From Hallerella porci (GTDB lineage Bacteria; Fibrobacterota; Fibrobacteria; Fibrobacterales; Fibrobacteraceae), in NCBI RefSeq assembly GCF_003148885.1, contig NZ_QGHD01000001.1, forward strand, positions 124,001-188,000: a DNA stretch of 64,000 bases, in the 5' to 3' direction. The translations under genes and the position numbers were made by a program. Below, piece after piece: positions 9,256-17,967 of this stretch (position 1 is the stretch's first letter; each line of letters opens with the position of its first letter). The notes beneath the pieces were generated by a model that worked only from the letters and a program-made list of their open reading frames with translations, searched no databases and was not told the DNA's origin.

Positions 9256-9512
9256 TTTTCGCTTTCCGCAGAATTTTCTGCTGCATTTTGTGGGTGCGCT
9301 TCTCCAAAAATATCTGCGCGCTTATACGGCTTTTCTAAACCGAGTACCGCATTTAAAGCGTCGACCACTTTTTGCTGCATTCTTTTGGAAATCGCCCGCG
9401 TTCCCATCCGCGCTTTTTGCACGGTTTTATGCGAAAGTTCTCCAGGGAAAATTTCAACGAGTGCGGTATTGCGCAACACATACTTTGTCATGATGGCGTC
9501 TAAAGGTGTCAT
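9252..9512 (-). CDS. Small hypothetical protein
   Basis: 86 aa, not recognised. The first 60 residues are basic and probably helical (VQKARMGTRAISKRMQQKVVDAL), a layout compatible with a small DNA-binding or helix-turn-helix-like protein; the tail is Asn/Ala/Glu-rich. There is no clear ribosome-binding site, and a second Met at residue 8 could be the start. It is convergent with the DUF5662 gene, overlapping by 4 bases at the stops. It is called coding because the codon pattern and amino-acid composition look normal for this genome. Confidence 0.5.
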   Translation of the reverse strand: MTPLDAIMTKYVLRNTALVEIFPGELSHKTVQKARMGTRAISKRMQQKVVDALNAVLGLEKPYKRADIFGEAHPQNAAENSAESEN

Positions 9513-9544
9513 AGAAAAATTTTAGAAAAGTGTTTTTTGAAAAA

Positions 9545-9562
9545 GCACGGCGTGTGCCGTGC
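9545..9562 (-). terminator. Rho-independent terminator
   Basis: A perfect 7-bp stem (GCACGGC / GCCGTGC) with a 4-base loop. Read on the reverse strand it is followed by a run of five T. It lies directly after the stop of the lipoprotein gene at 9569. Confidence 0.8.
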
Positions 9563-9568
9563 CATGCT

Positions 9569-10228
9569 TTAATCTTCGTCGAGCGCTTCTTCGTTTACAA
9601 TCCAGAATAATTCTGAAATTCTTTCTGCTTTGCAAATTCCGTCGTCGCAAGAATATTTTTCGCTGTAAGCGAGTGAATTGACATTAAAGCCTTCAAAAAT
9701 TTCCCGCTGTTTTTCAACGGTGGAAAAAGTGTACTTCGGCGATGAATGAAAACGAAGTTCATTTGTGAGTAAAGTATTCTGCAGTGTATCAAGAATTTCT
9801 TTGCCATTTTTCGTATAAGGAAGAACCGCGTAGAGATCGACATGAATATTTAAATCTTCGTCGATTGCAGCAATTTCGGCGCTGTCTTTTAAGAGAACGC
9901 GGACTTGGGCGGCGTAGAGAATAGAGTCGGCATCCGAATTTAACGCAACCGTTTTCTTCCATTCGCCATCAAATTTTTCTTGGACAATTTTTCCGTTTTC
10001 ATCGACATAGCGAATTTGAACTTCGCCCAATTTTTCCAAGTTTTCCATATTTTTTGTCGAAGCTTGATAACGCACTTCGTTTGCAAAAATTTTTTCGGCG
10101 GCACTCGAACTGCTGGGGGCATCGGGAAAATTTGGTTCGCTGCTAGAACTATCATCGCAAGCGGTAAAACAAAATGCAGCAAAAATCGCTGCGGCAGAAA
10201 TTAAATTCTTTCTAGTCAAAAATTTCAT
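9569..10228 (-). CDS. Small hypothetical lipoprotein
   Basis: 219 aa from the ATG at 10228, preceded by GGAG at good spacing; the frame is open a little further upstream but that adds residues before the signal peptide. It has a lipoprotein signal (Lys-rich start, hydrophobic core, FCFTAC lipobox) and then a Ser-rich linker (DDSSSSE, PSSSSAAE) of the type common in Fibrobacter lipoproteins. The rest has no recognised domain. It is probably anchored in the outer membrane; function unknown. A terminator follows. Confidence 0.78.
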   Translation of the reverse strand: MKFLTRKNLISAAAIFAAFCFTACDDSSSSEPNFPDAPSSSSAAEKIFANEVRYQASTKNMENLEKLGEVQIRYVDENGKIVQEKFDGEWKKTVALNSDADSILYAAQVRVLLKDSAEIAAIDEDLNIHVDLYAVLPYTKNGKEILDTLQNTLLTNELRFHSSPKYTFSTVEKQREIFEGFNVNSLAYSEKYSCDDGICKAERISELFWIVNEEALDED

Positions 10229-10275
10229 AGTCATCTCCAACGAAAATTTTCTGCCGTAAATTTAGTTTTAAAAGA

Positions 10276-10298
10276 GAAGAGCGTTCTGCGCGCTCTTC
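10276..10298 (-). terminator. Probable Rho-independent terminator
   Basis: Perfect 8-bp stem GAAGAGCG / CGCTCTTC with a 7-base loop, 11 bases after the stop of the CMD-cupin gene. On the reverse strand it is followed by TCTTTT, a weak U-tract. Confidence 0.65.
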
Positions 10299-10308
10299 TT
10301 TTCTTGGG

Positions 10309-11457
10309 CTATTTCAATTTTAAGTATTCGGCATCCGAAACTTCTTCGAGCCATTCGTTTGTGTGATTTTCTCCCGGAAGCGAAAGGGCGAGATGCGCAA
10401 ACCAAGAATCTTTTGTGGCGCCATGCCAGTGCTTGACTTCGGGCGGAATATGGACGACGTCACCGGGGCGCAGTTTTTGCGCTGGCTTTCCCCATTCTTG
10501 ATACCAGCCCGTGCCGCCGACGACGATTAAAATTTGTCCGCTTTGATGATGAATGTGCCAGTTGTTGCGACATCCCGGTTCAAAGGTGACATTGGAAATA
10601 GAAACTTCGTCGCGGTTGAGCGAAGCCAAGTAACTTTTCCCGATGAAATATTGGGCGTAAGCATCGTTGGAATTGCCCACGGCGAATGCAGAAATTTGCG
10701 CTTCACGAGGAATTGCGGGCTTTTCTTCTTCCGCCGGAATTTTTGTTTCTTTCTGTTCTTTTAAAACTTGAGCGAGAACTGCTTCGGCATTTTTCGCTTC
10801 TTTTTTGCCGACTTTTTTTGCAAAGATTTGAATTAAACCGCGCAATTTTTCTTCGGAATTTCCGATGGTGAGCGCACCGTGAATGTGGGCTTTTAATTGC
10901 GGATTCACATTGAAAAGAGCGGCGAGCATCGAAACGGTGGCGAGTTCGCGTTCTTCGACTTTTAAATTATTTCGCTGAATAATATCCGAGAAAAGATGCT
11001 CTTTTAAGAAAACATCGGTCGTCGTCGCGTAACCCATTTCGGTCGGGCGATTTTGTTTTGCGTTGTAGCCGAAAATTTTGTTGATTTGTTCGCGGCCGAC
11101 AGCGTAGCGATTTTCGCTTGGAACTTTTTCGGGGGGAACGCCGAAAATCGTTTTCTTCTTTTTACTTTCGCGTTCTTGGACGACTGCGTTCAACACATTT
11201 TGCGCATTTAAACTTCGCGGAAATCCTGCGTAAGCGTAAAGCTGTAAAAAGACTTCGCCCGCTTCGTTTACGGTAAGTCCAGCGTCGAGCGATTCGTCGA
11301 CTGCGGTTTTTAATTTTTCCAAATTGCCGTTTGCTGCAAAGGCGGCGATTTGAACAATGCCTTGTTCGCGCTCCGTGAGAGCGTTTTCGGCGGAAATTTT
11401 TGCTGTGGCAAAAGTGGTCATCATCAAGCTTCCTAAGAAGAGAAGGGGAGATTTCAT
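10309..11457 (-). CDS. Secreted carboxymuconolactone decarboxylase-like / cupin protein
   Basis: 382 aa with an N-terminal signal peptide (FLGSLMMTTFATA). Two alpha-helical CMD/AhpD-like modules follow: residues about 25-95 (LQLYAYAGFPRSLNA) and 145-230 (MLAALFNVNPQLKAHIHGAL). A cupin barrel occupies about 285-370 with metal-type residues in NNWHIHHQSGQ and in KHWHGA. The CMD parts lack the Cys-X-X-Cys redox pair. This two-CMD plus cupin layout is known from gut bacteria, and its reaction is not established. It is probably periplasmic and stands alone. Confidence 0.82.
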   Translation of the reverse strand: MKSPLLFLGSLMMTTFATAKISAENALTEREQGIVQIAAFAANGNLEKLKTAVDESLDAGLTVNEAGEVFLQLYAYAGFPRSLNAQNVLNAVVQERESKKKKTIFGVPPEKVPSENRYAVGREQINKIFGYNAKQNRPTEMGYATTTDVFLKEHLFSDIIQRNNLKVEERELATVSMLAALFNVNPQLKAHIHGALTIGNSEEKLRGLIQIFAKKVGKKEAKNAEAVLAQVLKEQKETKIPAEEEKPAIPREAQISAFAVGNSNDAYAQYFIGKSYLASLNRDEVSISNVTFEPGCRNNWHIHHQSGQILIVVGGTGWYQEWGKPAQKLRPGDVVHIPPEVKHWHGATKDSWFAHLALSLPGENHTNEWLEEVSDAEYLKLK

Positions 11458-11574
11458 GTTTACCTCAAAAGGATAAACTGAAAATAGAAAAGAATTAAAA
11501 CTTGAAGTGAACTTTAAGAATTGTAAAATTTTGTAAACGTTTAGGCTCGGTGATAGGGAGCAGACACATTTCGC

Positions 11575-11805
11575 TTAAATTTCTTTTTGAATAATTTTTC
11601 CAAACTTCATTTCGTCGGCAAATAATTCATACAAATAATCAGAGCCTTCTAAATAGAGCCCGGTAGCATCATCTTGCAGTTTTTCAAAAAATTGAGAATT
11701 ATAAAACAGATTCATCGCTTCATCATATTCGACGTTTTGATTTTCGCAGATTTTTTCAATGATATCTTGAGAGATAAATTCTATCAGCTGCTCTTTTTTA
11801 CTCAT
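11575..11805 (-). CDS. Small protein of DUF3990 cassette
   Basis: 76 aa, acidic, with no signal peptide. The pattern of an N-terminal helix, NLFYNSQFFEKLQ and then GLYLEGSDYLYELFADE resembles small proteins encoded beside DUF3990 genes in gut bacteria. Its start overlaps the stop of the DUF3990 gene by 4 bases (ATGA), making it third in a coupled trio. The partner role (antitoxin or adaptor) is inference from position. Base composition is much more AT-rich than the flanking genes. Confidence 0.7.
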   Translation of the reverse strand: MSKKEQLIEFISQDIIEKICENQNVEYDEAMNLFYNSQFFEKLQDDATGLYLEGSDYLYELFADEMKFGKIIQKEI

Positions 11806-12311
11806 TTTGAAATCCCGATTTTATTTAAAAGTTCTGCAGCTCTTTGGGTGTGAAATGAATATTGCGAAGAAGTTTCTTTATAAATCATTCCATTTAACAA
11901 TGTTTGAAAGTCAATGAGTTCATTTTCAAATTGGCGAAATAAAAGAGCCATATTGTCATCGGCTACGGGACCAATAACAATATCGTATTTGCAGTCTTTA
12001 TTACAGAGCAAATTTTGAATATCTTGAAAATTTTTATTTCGATTATTCATCACGAATGTTGCCCATTCTGCTGTAGTCTTTTTTCCAAAATTTTTTATAG
12101 AAAGAAAATTTTTTAATTGAAAATCATTTTCTATTTCATAGATATTTACAATCGGTATTCCACCATAAATTTTGGCAACTCGATTAGCCATTTTGAATGC
12201 TTGCTCTTTGATATCTGTTAGATAAAATCCTTTTCCAAAATCTTTATAAGGCTTACATTTTGTGAGGTCAATATTGATTATATCAGTGTTGCTTCCATGA
12301 TATAAAATCAT
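11802..12311 (-). CDS. DUF3990 protein, putative ADP-ribosyltransferase-like toxin
   Basis: 169 aa. MILYHGSN at the very start and GKGFYLTDIKEQA near residue 28 are the His and Tyr positions expected of an ADP-ribosyltransferase-like fold, to which DUF3990 has been related. Residues NMALLFRQFENE fall in the later conserved block. It is coupled by 4-base overlaps to a DUF3791 gene upstream and a small acidic gene downstream. A toxin role is an inference from fold resemblance and the linked small genes, not demonstrated. The region is AT-rich compared with thrC and the spmAB-like gene, suggesting acquisition by transfer. Confidence 0.72.
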   Translation of the reverse strand: MILYHGSNTDIINIDLTKCKPYKDFGKGFYLTDIKEQAFKMANRVAKIYGGIPIVNIYEIENDFQLKNFLSIKNFGKKTTAEWATFVMNNRNKNFQDIQNLLCNKDCKYDIVIGPVADDNMALLFRQFENELIDFQTLLNGMIYKETSSQYSFHTQRAAELLNKIGISK

Positions 12312-12526
12312 AATTTCCCTCCATGACGACGACAGAAAATGGATAAATCTTCTACAACATTTTCAATGGATAAAGTGTGTTCAATTTCATAATTTTCTTT
12401 AAGAAATTTGATTCCTTTGAATTGAAATAAATATTGAAATGCTTCTTTTGTTTTTAATTGGAAAGTTTTTGCAAAATCATTAACACAGGCAATAGCAAAT
12501 GCAATTTCATTTTTTTGATTCATCAT
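12308..12526 (-). CDS. DUF3791 small protein (putative antitoxin)
   Basis: 72 aa, all-helical pattern. FAIACVNDFAKTFQLKTKEAFQYLFQFKGIKFL and the later LSIENVVEDLSIF match the DUF3791 layout seen upstream of DUF3990 genes (only short stretches are diagnostic). It is first in the three-gene cassette and overlaps the DUF3990 start by 4 bases. Two adjacent Met codons open the frame and no strong ribosome-binding site is visible. It lies only 22 bases after the stop of the next upstream gene on this strand, with no terminator seen between them. Confidence 0.68.
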   Translation of the reverse strand: MMNQKNEIAFAIACVNDFAKTFQLKTKEAFQYLFQFKGIKFLKENYEIEHTLSIENVVEDLSIFCRRHGGKL

Positions 12527-12548
12527 ATTACCATATTAAATTTCAACT

Positions 12549-13793
12549 TTAATTCGGGGGAAAGAAAATGTAGGCGATTGCGATTGCGGCGATAATGCCG
12601 ACGAAGTCTGCGATGAGGGCGCAAGTGACGGCGTGGCGAGTTTTGCGAACGCCGACGGAGCCAAAGTAAACGGCGATAATGTAGAAGGTTGTGTCGGCAG
12701 CACCTTGGAAAATGCTGCTTAAACGACCGGGGAAACTATCGGGACCGAAAGTTTTCATCGTATCGATCATCATGCCGCGGGCACCGCTTCCGCTGAGAGG
12801 TTTCATAATCGCAGTCGGGAGAGCGGGAACGATATCGTTTCCGATGCCGAAAAGTCCGAGAAGATGCGAAACTCCGCTCAATACTAAATCCATCGCACCG
12901 CTTGCGCGGAAAACGGCAACGCCGACGAGAATTGCGACCAAGTAGGGAATGACCATGACCGCGGTTTGAAATCCTTCTTTTGCGCCTTCGACGAATGCTT
13001 CATATGCGCGCACTTTTTTGTAAACGGCAAGTCCTAAAAAAGAAATAATCACGGCGAAGAGAATGAAACCGCTGATGAAAAGGCTCGTTGTGCCGAGAGC
13101 TTCGGCGGATAAATGGCTAAAGTAAGCGAGAGTTGCGATAACAACAGCAGAAAGTCCGCCGAGCCATAAAAGGGTTACGGGATCTTTGAGTTTAATTTTT
13201 TGAAAAAAGCTAATTGCGATAATGCCTGCGATGGTGCTGAAAAATGTGGCGAGTAAAAGCGGCAGAAAAACATCCGAAGGATTGGCGGCTCCCATTTGGG
13301 CGCGGTAAGTCATAATGCTTACAGGAATAAGGGTAAGACCGCTTGCGTTCAAAACGAGAAAGAGAATTTGCGAATCGCTTGCGACTTCTTTGTCGGCGTT
13401 AGGATTGAGCTCTTGCAGTTGCTTCATCGCTTTGAGCCCCATCGGCGTTGCAGCGTTATCGAGCCCGAGCATATTTGCGCTCAAGTTCATGAGCATTGTC
13501 CCGACGACGGGATGACCCTTTGGAATTTCGGGAAAGAGCCGAGAGAAAAGAGGCTGCACAATTTTTGCGAGAATTTGTACAGCGCCAGCTTTCTCTCCGA
13601 TTTTTAAAATCCCGAGCCACAAGCTTAAAACGCCTGTGAGCCCGAGAGCGATTTCGAACGCCGTCTTGGACATATCAAATGCAGCGAGAATTGTCGTGTT
13701 GAAAATTCCCGTATTTCCGAGCGCAAGCCATTGGACAACGCAGCCAATAAATGCACCGAAAAAGAAGAGTATCCAAATGACGTTCAAAACCAT
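12549..13793 (-). CDS. SpmA-SpmB fused nucleoside-recognition membrane protein
   Basis: 414 aa, about ten hydrophobic helices. The N-terminal half matches SpmA (KIGEKAGAVQILAKIVQPL, then NMLGLDNAATPMGLKAM). The C-terminal half matches SpmB (EGAKEGFQTAVMVIPYLVA, MKPLSGSGARGMM, AADTTFYIIAVYFGSVG). In spore formers these are two proteins; here they are one, as in many Gram-negatives where the role is thought to be transport but is undefined. The gene begins 3 bases after thrC stops and is probably in one operon with it. Confidence 0.88.
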   Translation of the reverse strand: MVLNVIWILFFFGAFIGCVVQWLALGNTGIFNTTILAAFDMSKTAFEIALGLTGVLSLWLGILKIGEKAGAVQILAKIVQPLFSRLFPEIPKGHPVVGTMLMNLSANMLGLDNAATPMGLKAMKQLQELNPNADKEVASDSQILFLVLNASGLTLIPVSIMTYRAQMGAANPSDVFLPLLLATFFSTIAGIIAISFFQKIKLKDPVTLLWLGGLSAVVIATLAYFSHLSAEALGTTSLFISGFILFAVIISFLGLAVYKKVRAYEAFVEGAKEGFQTAVMVIPYLVAILVGVAVFRASGAMDLVLSGVSHLLGLFGIGNDIVPALPTAIMKPLSGSGARGMMIDTMKTFGPDSFPGRLSSIFQGAADTTFYIIAVYFGSVGVRKTRHAVTCALIADFVGIIAAIAIAYIFFPPN

Positions 13794-13796
13794 TGT

Positions 13797-15134
13797 TTAG
13801 CGTCTCCGTGCTGCCATTTCTTTTTTCAAAATGTCCATCACAGGTCCGATTTCTGCGGGCGCTTCGAAAATCGGGTTCGCATATTGCGAAACGATGCCTT
13901 CGAGTTCTTTCTTGTGATAGGCGACTTTGAATTCGGTAAATTTCAAACCGTGCGCTGTGCTGATGACGACGACTTCTTCATCTTTGTCAATCGTTCCGTT
14001 TGCGCAGAGTTTTAAGAGAGCACCGAGAGCGACGCCGGTATGCGGGCAAGCGTAAAGACCGACTTTGTCGCCGCGTTCTGCTGCGTTTGCGAGTTCATCT
14101 TCGGAAACATCGACGACGACGCCGTTATAATTTTTGATGGCGCGTTCTGCTTTCGGATAGCTCACCGGATTGCCGATTTGAATAGCGCTTGCGAGAGTCT
14201 TCTTCGCTTGAACGGGAACGAGTTTATCAAATCCGCGTTTGTAAGCTTGGTAGAACGGGTTGGCGTTTTCGGCTTGAGCCAAAACGATGCGCGGCTTTTT
14301 GTCAATAAGTCCCATTGCGAGGCAATCGTCAAATCCTTTGGCGAGAGCGCTGACATTTCCCAAATTGCCGCCGGGGATGATAATGGTATCGGGCACGCGC
14401 CAGCCGAGTTCTTGGCAAATTTCTGGAGAAATTGTTTTTTGACCTTCGACGCGGAGGCTGTTCATCGAGTTCGCCAAATAAATGCGATTGTCGGCGGTGA
14501 CTTGTTGCACAATTTTCATGCAGCCGTCAAAGTCGGTATCGAGAGCGAGAACAATGCTGCCGTTAGAAATCGGCTGAATTAACTGGGCGACGCTCGTCTT
14601 TCCGCGGGGAAGAAATACGATGCTCGGAATGCCAGCTTTTGCGGTGAATGCCGAAAGCGCAGCCGATGTGTCGCCGGTACTTGCGCAAGCGACGGCGTCA
14701 ATTTGTTTGCCGCGTTTAATCATCGAATTTACTTGGCTTACGAGCACGGTCATGCCGAGATCTTTAAAGCTTCCGGTGTGCGAGTTTCCGCAGAGTTTTA
14801 CCCAAAGTTTTTTGAGTCCGATTTCTTTGGCGAGAGCGCTTGCGTCAAAAAGCGGACTAAAACCTTCGCGGAGGGTGACGATATCTTCTTCGGGAATTTC
14901 GGGAAGAACCATTTCGCGCTTGCTCCAAACGCCGCTCATATCGGCAGGCTTAAAGCTCATGCGGCGTTCTGCAAAAAGCTTTTTCCATTCTTCGGGAGAA
15001 CGTTCTGCGAGCGCTTCGCGGTCGTGGTGCACTTCCAAAAGGCTGCCATCGACTTTGCTGCGATAAATGACTTCGTCCAGCGGATACGTATCGTTTCCGT
15101 TAATGTTTTGAAAACAAGCGTGGAAAGGCTTCAT
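13797..15134 (-). CDS. thrC: Threonine synthase
   Basis: 445 aa from the ATG at 15134, chosen because GAGG sits at good spacing; a TTG four codons upstream is less likely. The PLP lysine is in GNSHTGSFKDLG near residue 100, and the phosphate-binding loop is IIPGGNLGNVSA. It converts O-phosphohomoserine to threonine. It is upstream of the spmAB-like gene with a 3-base gap. Aspartate-semialdehyde dehydrogenase of the same pathway is at 53.1 kb. Confidence 0.95.
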   Translation of the reverse strand: MKPFHACFQNINGNDTYPLDEVIYRSKVDGSLLEVHHDREALAERSPEEWKKLFAERRMSFKPADMSGVWSKREMVLPEIPEEDIVTLREGFSPLFDASALAKEIGLKKLWVKLCGNSHTGSFKDLGMTVLVSQVNSMIKRGKQIDAVACASTGDTSAALSAFTAKAGIPSIVFLPRGKTSVAQLIQPISNGSIVLALDTDFDGCMKIVQQVTADNRIYLANSMNSLRVEGQKTISPEICQELGWRVPDTIIIPGGNLGNVSALAKGFDDCLAMGLIDKKPRIVLAQAENANPFYQAYKRGFDKLVPVQAKKTLASAIQIGNPVSYPKAERAIKNYNGVVVDVSEDELANAAERGDKVGLYACPHTGVALGALLKLCANGTIDKDEEVVVISTAHGLKFTEFKVAYHKKELEGIVSQYANPIFEAPAEIGPVMDILKKEMAARRR

Positions 15135-15253
15135 AAATGACCTCAAAAATTTTTCCCCAAGTATAGTTATTTAGGCGAAAGCCGACAAAGGTCGCGGCGC
15201 GATTTATCCGTTTTTGTATATTTGCAGCGTTGTTTCCTTTTTTCGGAGTTTCC

Positions 15254-16702
15254 GTGAAGAAATTCATCTCGCTGATTTTTTTCGCCATCTTGCCGATGCT
15301 GCTTTTGGCATCTTGCATTTTTGATTCGGATGGCGACGCGTTGGTTTCTTGGCTCGATGACCAAGGTTTTCCGTCGAATTATTTGGTGCAAACGGTTGAA
15401 ATCGATGGCATTTCGCCAGAGTCCTACCAAGTGGGCTTTGACAGTACGCCGCGCATCAATTATTACCAAGGCGTTGCGGGCGAAGTCAACGGCATGACGC
15501 ATGAATGGGTGTTAGATTTCGGCTTCCGCGATAAAAGTTTCTTCGCTTCTTTCCGCGCGGACAGTGCGAAAAAATTCCGCTCCGCATTTCTTGCGCTTTA
15601 TCCCGATTCGGATTTTTATGCGCAAGCAAAATTCAAAAAAGATTCTCTCCCTCTCAAGGAATCGCTCAAAGTTCGCTTCTCGTGGATTTTAGAAACCGGC
15701 TACGGTTCTTCGTTCGTCGATAGCATTGGCGATACCAAAGATTCATTATGGCGAGTGGGACTTCGCAAAGCATTTGCCAAAGCCGATTCTGCGGACACGA
15801 CTTATTCGCTCAAAATGTCTTCTCTCAATACCGCTTTCCGCATCGACTTGCCTTCGGCATTTTATGAAAAACTCACGAAGGTCAAAGATGCAGCGCGTTT
15901 ACAACTCAAAATTTCTTTCCCCGGAGCGAAAAGGCTTTATCGCTTCTACGGTCCTGGCGCCGAAGTGGTCCCGTTCTTACGGGTGAAGTCGTATTCGCGG
16001 ACAACAATCGTGGGCGAAGATACGATTACTCGTGACACCTATAAAAATATTTGGGCGTTCCGTGCAGCGATTATCAGCACATCCAAAGAAGAATGTTCCG
16101 GTTGCGTCATCTTGCACGGCGGCGTTTTGGAATCGCTTTTAGTTGAACTTCCGAGCGAAAAAATTCTCGAAGCGTTGAGCGATTTCTACGGCGATAAATT
16201 CCCTTATACCGAAGGCGATAGCAATGATGTGCGTCAAGCGGTTGTGATGGCGCAGCTCACGATGCCGCGCAGTTCTTCGAAAGAAGGCTCTGAACTCGGA
16301 ATGCCTGTCCAAGTGGTCGCCGCAACATTCGTCGATTCCAATGGAACCGATATGGAAGCTTCTGAAGTTTATAAGCTCAACAAAGAATTGATTAAAAAGA
16401 ATGGTCATCCGAATTTGGTCTTTATGAAAGGCGATTCGTTAGGCCTTCAAATCACACAAGGAATGCGTTCTTTCATTAACCGAGCAGGAAAGGGCGCTAA
16501 GATGAAAGTTATCCTTCGTATGGGCTATTCGATGCTTGCTCCATATGATACGCTTTACTACGATCACATCACCGACAAGGGCGATTCCGTGTGCATTTTC
16601 ATGGATTATCCAACTTACTCGCGTTACGATTTCTCGGACTATATCAGCCAGCCGATGAATTTGAAAATTTGGCTTGCGACAAAGCGAGGAGATGACGAAT
16701 GA
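15254..16702 (+). CDS. Large hypothetical lipoprotein
   Basis: 482 aa. GTG at 15254 is preferred because CGGAG precedes it and it places a proper lipoprotein signal at the N-terminus (VKKF, hydrophobic core, LLLASC lipobox). The mature protein starts with an Asp-rich segment and is otherwise mostly beta in pattern, with no domain recognised. Its stop overlaps the start of a beta-barrel gene (ATGATG), so the two are probably translated together and may form one outer-membrane complex; that is inference from context. Confidence 0.8.
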   Translation: MKKFISLIFFAILPMLLLASCIFDSDGDALVSWLDDQGFPSNYLVQTVEIDGISPESYQVGFDSTPRINYYQGVAGEVNGMTHEWVLDFGFRDKSFFASFRADSAKKFRSAFLALYPDSDFYAQAKFKKDSLPLKESLKVRFSWILETGYGSSFVDSIGDTKDSLWRVGLRKAFAKADSADTTYSLKMSSLNTAFRIDLPSAFYEKLTKVKDAARLQLKISFPGAKRLYRFYGPGAEVVPFLRVKSYSRTTIVGEDTITRDTYKNIWAFRAAIISTSKEECSGCVILHGGVLESLLVELPSEKILEALSDFYGDKFPYTEGDSNDVRQAVVMAQLTMPRSSSKEGSELGMPVQVVAATFVDSNGTDMEASEVYKLNKELIKKNGHPNLVFMKGDSLGLQITQGMRSFINRAGKGAKMKVILRMGYSMLAPYDTLYYDHITDKGDSVCIFMDYPTYSRYDFSDYISQPMNLKIWLATKRGDDE

Positions 16703-17946
16703 TGCGCCGACTTTTCTTGCTGATTCTTTTGGGCTTCGCTGCTGTAAATGCAGCGTCGATGATCGGTTTGGAAGCGCTTGGAAAACCGACGGAAGGTGCT
16801 TCGGCGATTACGATGGGCCGCGGTTATTCGGGTGGTGCTAAAGCGGGAAGCGGCTACGTGGATTGGAACCCTGCGTCCATCGCCTTTGAAGATTACACTT
16901 CATTTAATGCGACGATTGCTTTTGAAGGAAATGTAGCGGCGAGTCACGGACAATCGTATGCGACGACCACTTTGGAAATTCCTTCGCTTTCGTTCTTGTT
17001 TGCGCTTCACAAATTCGGCGCACTTTCTCTTGCGCTTTCCGAAAAGTATTCGTCGAATTTAGACGAAAGCGTGAGCGATTCTTCGAATACGAAACTCGCA
17101 GACATTAAGTACAAAGGAAACGTCTACGAAATCATTCCCGCTTATGCTGTGCGTCTGCCATTCTTCCGCAAAATTTCTCTCGGTTTTGCGGCGCACTTTG
17201 TGATGGGCTCCGCCTCGCGTGAATTGACTTTGGGCGCAGACAATAGTCAAGTTTCCAAGAACGATTCTTGGGCAACGAATAATTCGGAACTCACGGAAAC
17301 CGCAGAAGGCTCGTGGAAAATCAAAGATCATCCGGCGTATTATACCGCAGCATTGCATTACAAAGGTCGATTCGTTTCGTATTACTTCTCTTATACGACG
17401 GGTTACACTTTGAAAAATTCGCTCGAATACAATTTGGAATTTAGTCAAATCGATACTCTCGCACCGACAAAACTCAAACGGCAAATCGATGTGCCCGCAG
17501 CGATGGCAACCGGTATCGCTTTCCGCTTGAAAAAACGTCATCATTTTATGCTCGACTTTAAACTCCGCGGTTGGGACTGCGACATTCGCAACATCGGCGG
17601 CAGCTGGAATCTTAAAGATTCGACCGATACGCAAAATGAATTTTTGGTGGGTCTCGGTTACGAACGCTCGGGCTCCACGGACTATTTTAAAAAATACTTG
17701 CAGAGAATGGATTTCCGTCTAGGCGGTTGGTTTAGAAATTATTACATTTCCGACGTGAGAGAATTCGGAGGTTCAATCGGTGCCGGATTCCCGCTGGGTC
17801 GTCGCAGCACGAAAGTGGATGTCGCGATTCAGGGCGGTTTACGTCAGTCCGATGCGGACGCCATTTGGGATGAAAAATTCTTTGGCGTGGCAATCGGTTT
17901 AACCGGCGTAGGCAACTGGGGTAACAAACCGAAGACGGTGCACTAA
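16699..17946 (+). CDS. Outer-membrane beta-barrel protein (PorV/FadL-like pattern)
   Basis: 415 aa with a signal peptide (LFLLILLGFAAVNA). The mature start has the ITMGRGYSGGAKAGSG and DWNPASIA segments that resemble PorV/FadL-type barrels. Alternating hydrophobic strands continue to the end, where strands near FGVAIGLTGVG close the barrel. It overlaps the lipoprotein gene upstream by 4 bases. Substrate unknown. Confidence 0.78.
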   Translation: MMRRLFLLILLGFAAVNAASMIGLEALGKPTEGASAITMGRGYSGGAKAGSGYVDWNPASIAFEDYTSFNATIAFEGNVAASHGQSYATTTLEIPSLSFLFALHKFGALSLALSEKYSSNLDESVSDSSNTKLADIKYKGNVYEIIPAYAVRLPFFRKISLGFAAHFVMGSASRELTLGADNSQVSKNDSWATNNSELTETAEGSWKIKDHPAYYTAALHYKGRFVSYYFSYTTGYTLKNSLEYNLEFSQIDTLAPTKLKRQIDVPAAMATGIAFRLKKRHHFMLDFKLRGWDCDIRNIGGSWNLKDSTDTQNEFLVGLGYERSGSTDYFKKYLQRMDFRLGGWFRNYYISDVREFGGSIGAGFPLGRRSTKVDVAIQGGLRQSDADAIWDEKFFGVAIGLTGVGNWGNKPKTVH

Positions 17947-17967
17947 GCGCACTAAAGGAGTGTAGAT

